Assembly (NCBI RefSeq): GCF_007988965.1
Contig: NZ_BJVD01000002.1
Location: 124,001-188,000, forward strand
Source of the DNA: Rummeliibacillus stabekisii
GTDB lineage: Bacteria; Bacillota; Bacilli; Bacillales_A; Planococcaceae
DNA length: 64,000 nt
Reading direction: 5' to 3'
A program made the translations under genes and the position numbers. How positions within the stretch are numbered: the first letter of the stretch is position 1; each line of letters starts with the position of its first letter. The notes under the pieces were generated by a model. That model was not told the origin of the DNA, searched no databases, and saw only the letters and a list, made by a program, of their open reading frames with translations. Positions 61,023 through 64,000 of the stretch are shown here, in pieces.

Positions 61023-62180
61023 TCATGAGAGTGTTTGTATGAAACGTTCAAGACGATTCATGCCTTCTTCCAATTCTTGATCTGAATAGGCATATGTGAT
61101 GCGGAGGTAGCCTTCTCCATACGGAGTAAAGACAGAACCTGGGATGGTACCGACACCGGCTTCCTTCAGTAAACGTACAGCAAATTCTTCAGAAGTAAGG
61201 CCGAATTTTTTGATGGATGGGAAGATATAGAATGCACCAGTTGGCAGCTGTACATCAATGCCCATTGCCTTTAACCTTTTGTATACATAATCTCTACGTC
61301 GTATATAGCTTTCATTCATAATGGCAGGCGTATTCCTGCAATTTGTCAGTGCTTCAATGGCTGAATATTGACTGGGAACAGAGGCACAGATAGCATTGAA
61401 GGAATGCACTTTCACTACTTCTTGAATAAGTGGAGCATCGGCAAGCAGGAAACCGATACGGAAACCCGTCATAGCATGGGACTTAGATAAACCATGAATA
61501 AGAAAAAGGCGATCTTTTAGTTCGGGATAATAGCCAAATGAACGGTGTTCCCCGCTAAATGTATTTTCGCTATAAATTTCATCAGATACAATGTAGATGT
61601 CCTCTTCTTTTAGCACTTCTGCCAATGCATCCATTTGATCGGGTGTAATCGTGGCACCTGTTGGGTTCGATGGGAAATTAAAGATCACCGCTTTAGTCTT
61701 AGGGGTAATGAGCTCTTTTAGTTTGGTCGCAGATGGTTGAAAACCGGTGTCTGTCGTATCCAAATAAACCGTTTTTGCACCGGAGTACGAGATAACTGGC
61801 TCATAGCCTGCATAAATAGGAGCAGGCAAAATAACCTCATCGCCTTCCTCTAAAATCGTACGGAGCACTGAATCAATTGCCTGAGAAGCCCCATTCGTCA
61901 CAAGGATTTCAGTATTTGCATCATACTGGCATTGATATTTATCAGCTAAAAATGTAGAGACTGCTTTCCGAAGTTCTACTAAACCAGCATTCACGGAATA
62001 AGTAGTTAGATTATTTTCGAGTGCATAGATACCAGCTCTTTTTACAGCCTCTGGTGGCGCAAAATCAGGTTGGCCTATGGTTAAATTAATGGCATTTGGA
62101 AAGTTTACTAGAAGGTTGGAAAACTTTCGAATTCCGGGCAAACCGATTCGATGGATTTGTGGATTCAATGATAATGGCAT
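61023..62180 (-). CDS. PLP-dependent class I aminotransferase (PatA-like)
   Basis: A 385-residue fold-type I aminotransferase: NLTIGQPDFAPPEAVKRAGI, TNGASQAIDSVLRTILEEGD, FNFPSNPTGATITPDQMDAL, DEIYS, and the PLP lysine in IHGLSKSHAMTGFRIGFLLA. Closest in pattern to B. subtilis PatA (N-acetyl-diaminopimelate aminotransferase, lysine/wall precursor synthesis). GAGGG before ATG. Substrate cannot be fixed from sequence alone. Confidence 0.85.
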   Translation of the reverse strand: MPLSLNPQIHRIGLPGIRKFSNLLVNFPNAINLTIGQPDFAPPEAVKRAGIYALENNLTTYSVNAGLVELRKAVSTFLADKYQCQYDANTEILVTNGASQAIDSVLRTILEEGDEVILPAPIYAGYEPVISYSGAKTVYLDTTDTGFQPSATKLKELITPKTKAVIFNFPSNPTGATITPDQMDALAEVLKEEDIYIVSDEIYSENTFSGEHRSFGYYPELKDRLFLIHGLSKSHAMTGFRIGFLLADAPLIQEVVKVHSFNAICASVPSQYSAIEALTNCRNTPAIMNESYIRRRDYVYKRLKAMGIDVQLPTGAFYIFPSIKKFGLTSEEFAVRLLKEAGVGTIPGSVFTPYGEGYLRITYAYSDQELEEGMNRLERFIQTLS

Positions 62181-62290
62181 AGCAATTCCCTCTTTCCCTA
62201 ATTCTCTATCATTCCATTATAGTGTTCAATTCGGAATAGTTGAACAATTATATTTATAAAAGACGGAAAATTCTCCTAAATCCTTAAAAA

Positions 62291-62320
62291 AGCAGACAAA
62301 CAAGAAAATGTTTGTCTGCT
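62291..62320 (-). terminator. Terminator of the tarJ operon
   Basis: Perfect AGCAGACAAAC/GTTTGTCTGCT stem, minus strand continues TTTTTT. Confidence 0.9.
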
Positions 62321-62322
62321 GC

Positions 62323-63471
62323 TTATTTAAACAATTGCTCAACAATGCTCTTTGCAATATGTGAGGTTTGGGAAAAATTATATTCTACCATGCGAGAGGT
62401 ATCATATGATTCGCCTGTATGCCGACTGTTAATCCAATCGATCAGTGCTGACCTGCTTCTCAAAATAGCACCGTCTGAAATGTTATGAAGGTCATTATAT
62501 AACCCGCGATTTTTTGTATAGGCTTCTAAGTCTGGTACATAATGCGCTAATGGCTTGTGGAATAGCGCAAATTCAAATATGGCCGAAGAATAATCAGTGA
62601 TGAAAGCATCTGCCACAAGCATCCAATCATTTGTAGAAAACTGCCCGTCAACGATGATGTTGCTCGTTTTTTGAAGCACCTCGAAATGACTATGGTCAAT
62701 ATACGGATGACCTACAAAGACAATTAGCTTGTCCTTGTCAAGATGTCCGGCCGTCTTGATCAACTCTTCTACGATATCGAGATCAGATTCCTTTGAGCTG
62801 CTTCCAGCGCGATATGTAGGCGCAATCAGTATTTTAACCATCCCTCGCTGTTTTTCAGACAAGGTCTTTAATATCTGATCGCGCGTCTTTTCTACAAATG
62901 CTTGATCGCTAAAGTAATCAATGCGCGGCACGCCAACTGGATAAATACGGTCTCTCTGCATATGAAATGCTTCTGCATAATACGGAATCATGTTTTCAGA
63001 AGATACGAATACATGGGTATAATGCGAATGGATTGGCACAACGTCTAAATAACTGCTACTTGGACCAAACTTTGTGTTGACCGTACTATAGCCAAATTTC
63101 TTAAAAGCGCCTGCTGCATGCCAAAGTTGCACTATATCTGTTTCTTTTCGAGGATTGATTAAATAAACCGGCAAGTAATAATCATCCAACAAGATAATTT
63201 TGGCATCTGCAATCATATTGATTTCCTTAAACAACTTTACGCTAATCTTGTTGTTCGGCTTGATAATATGAAATTGCAGCTCTGGGTGAGTCTTTTTCAT
63301 TTCTTCATATACTGCCTTCAAGTTGCCTTCAAGCTCGTCTTGGCGATATAAAGGAATGACAACCTTATTTGACTTTACAGACTTCCCCATGCATGCCAGA
63401 CGATAACAGCATCGATAGATCAGCCTATAAAGCGCTAATATTTTGTACTGAATGGTTCTGCCAATACCCAT
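62323..63471 (-). CDS. CDP-glycerol/ribitol phosphotransferase family protein, copy 3
   Basis: About 382 residues: TDIVQLWHAAGAFKKFGYST, VGVPRIDYFSD, VKILIAPTYRAGSSSKE, VADAFITDYSSAIFEFALFH. Same family as 51434 and 55290. It follows a tarJ-like gene with about no gap (stop 63474), so by analogy with tarIJL it may be a ribitolphosphate transferase, although it is shorter than TarL. Start is uncertain: ATG 63471 (weak TGGAAA) or ATG 63507, which would overlap tarJ. Confidence 0.85.
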   Translation of the reverse strand: MGIGRTIQYKILALYRLIYRCCYRLACMGKSVKSNKVVIPLYRQDELEGNLKAVYEEMKKTHPELQFHIIKPNNKISVKLFKEINMIADAKIILLDDYYLPVYLINPRKETDIVQLWHAAGAFKKFGYSTVNTKFGPSSSYLDVVPIHSHYTHVFVSSENMIPYYAEAFHMQRDRIYPVGVPRIDYFSDQAFVEKTRDQILKTLSEKQRGMVKILIAPTYRAGSSSKESDLDIVEELIKTAGHLDKDKLIVFVGHPYIDHSHFEVLQKTSNIIVDGQFSTNDWMLVADAFITDYSSAIFEFALFHKPLAHYVPDLEAYTKNRGLYNDLHNISDGAILRSRSALIDWINSRHTGESYDTSRMVEYNFSQTSHIAKSIVEQLFK

Positions 63472-63473
63472 TT

Positions 63474-64000
63474 TTAGATTTTCCAGTTCATGATGGTTTT
63501 GCCCCATGAATTAGAAAGGTCTGATTCAAATGCACTAAGCGCATCTTGTACAGATGTCACGTGGAAGACTTGTCCAATTAAAGTAGCTAGATATTCAACG
63601 ATTTCTGGATGTTCTTTATAAATATCCACTGTACGTTGGAAGTCGGCCACACCGCTTCGGCTGCTACCGATAAGTGTTAATCCTTTTTCCAATACCATGC
63701 GCGTATTGATTTCTACCGGATATTCACTAACGCCAAGCAATGCAATAGAGCCTTCTGGTTTGATGACATCAATGATTTGGTCAATTGCATATTGGCTTCC
63801 CTTGCCTCCAGCACATTCGAAGGCATGATCAATTTCATAGCCTTCTGGGATATCATTAATGTAAATCGCTTCATCACAGAATGAGAATTGATTTAATTTG
63901 TAATCTGTTTTCCCAAAGATCGTCACTTTACAATCAGGATATAGTGTTTTTAAGAATAAAGATGTAATAAAACCAAGATTGCCGTCTCCCCAAACGCCGA
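63474..64000 (-). CDS. TarJ-like alcohol dehydrogenase, 5' end beyond the window
   Basis: The last 174 codons of a medium-chain dehydrogenase running off the right edge. The frame is open to 64000 with GVWGDGNLGFITSLFLKTLY, the nucleotide-binding glycine motif, so the GTG near 63926 is internal, not the start. EIDHAFECAGGKGSQYAIDQ and GSIALLGVSEYPVEINTRMV match ribulose-5-phosphate reductase TarJ, which makes ribitol-5-phosphate for CDP-ribitol. Confidence 0.8.
   Translation of the reverse strand, partial: GVWGDGNLGFITSLFLKTLYPDCKVTIFGKTDYKLNQFSFCDEAIYINDIPEGYEIDHAFECAGGKGSQYAIDQIIDVIKPEGSIALLGVSEYPVEINTRMVLEKGLTLIGSSRSGVADFQRTVDIYKEHPEIVEYLATLIGQVFHVTSVQDALSAFESDLSNSWGKTIMNWKI

Noticed and set aside
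63474-63926. A complete 150-residue dehydrogenase starting at 63926
   Set aside because: The frame continues to the window edge with the nucleotide-binding GDGNLG motif, so the gene is only cut by the window.

Overview
The window looks like chromosome of a low-GC Gram-positive rod of the Lysinibacillus/Solibacillus (Planococcaceae) type. Evidence: AT-rich DNA, strong AGGAGG-type ribosome binding sites, two surface proteins with YNGKLKKGYKT-like N-terminal repeats, a wall teichoic acid cluster (tagB/D/G/H plus a tarJ-like gene), a SigO/YvrJ/RsoA-like sigma module, an MhqR-type quinone-stress cluster and tandem threonine T-boxes. No rRNA, CRISPR array, intact insertion sequence or prophage was seen.

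Layout. 0-10 kb: an acyltransferase, a small secreted protein, a GIY-YIG-like protein, and a minus-strand pair made of a surface repeat protein and a 1505-residue exported protein joining two nuclease folds. 10-13.3 kb: a type VII secretion-like toxin module, with an N-terminal lipase and C-terminal helical domain, a helical partner, two divergent membrane-anchored DUF1433-like candidate immunity proteins and the remnant of a third. 13.5-17.5 kb: an MFS pump, an HNH remnant, a NERD protein and a chain of very small genes behind a terminator. 17.6-22.4 kb: an S-layer-like protein, an orphan sigma factor and a 51-residue protein. 22.7-28.1 kb: an mhq-like quinone/electrophile detoxification cluster with three MhqR-type operators, two of them flanking the promoter of a YceI-family gene.

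28.2-37.6 kb is the most interesting part. Six promoters with exactly GGTTGT-N20-CTTTAT drive: a small beta-rich protein; a solitary tRNA-Cys; a cysteine-rich phospholipase A2-like protein; a secreted protein distantly similar to the first, followed by an ABC transporter pair; a large permease; and an operon of intracellular subtilisin, 61-residue helical protein, SigO-like sigma, YvrJ, RsoA-like protein and glutaredoxin-like protein. I read this as a self-contained, probably autoregulated toxin or secretion regulon in which a dedicated tRNA-Cys and thiol enzyme support a cysteine-rich product. The shared promoter is seen directly; the function is inference.

37.7-64 kb: a flavin monooxygenase, a threonyl-tRNA synthetase behind two T-boxes, a second NERD protein, a TPR protein, two paralogous glucosaminidases, and the teichoic acid region (glycosyltransferases, tagGH exporter, tagB-tagD, three CDP-polyol phosphotransferases, a pyruvyltransferase-like protein, and a partial tarJ at the right edge). 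TrmO-like, quinone-reductase/MarR, LysE and aminotransferase genes interrupt it. A dispersed repeat family with an exact 21-bp internal period occurs at four intergenic sites (22.5, 41.6, 42.9 and 47.7 kb).
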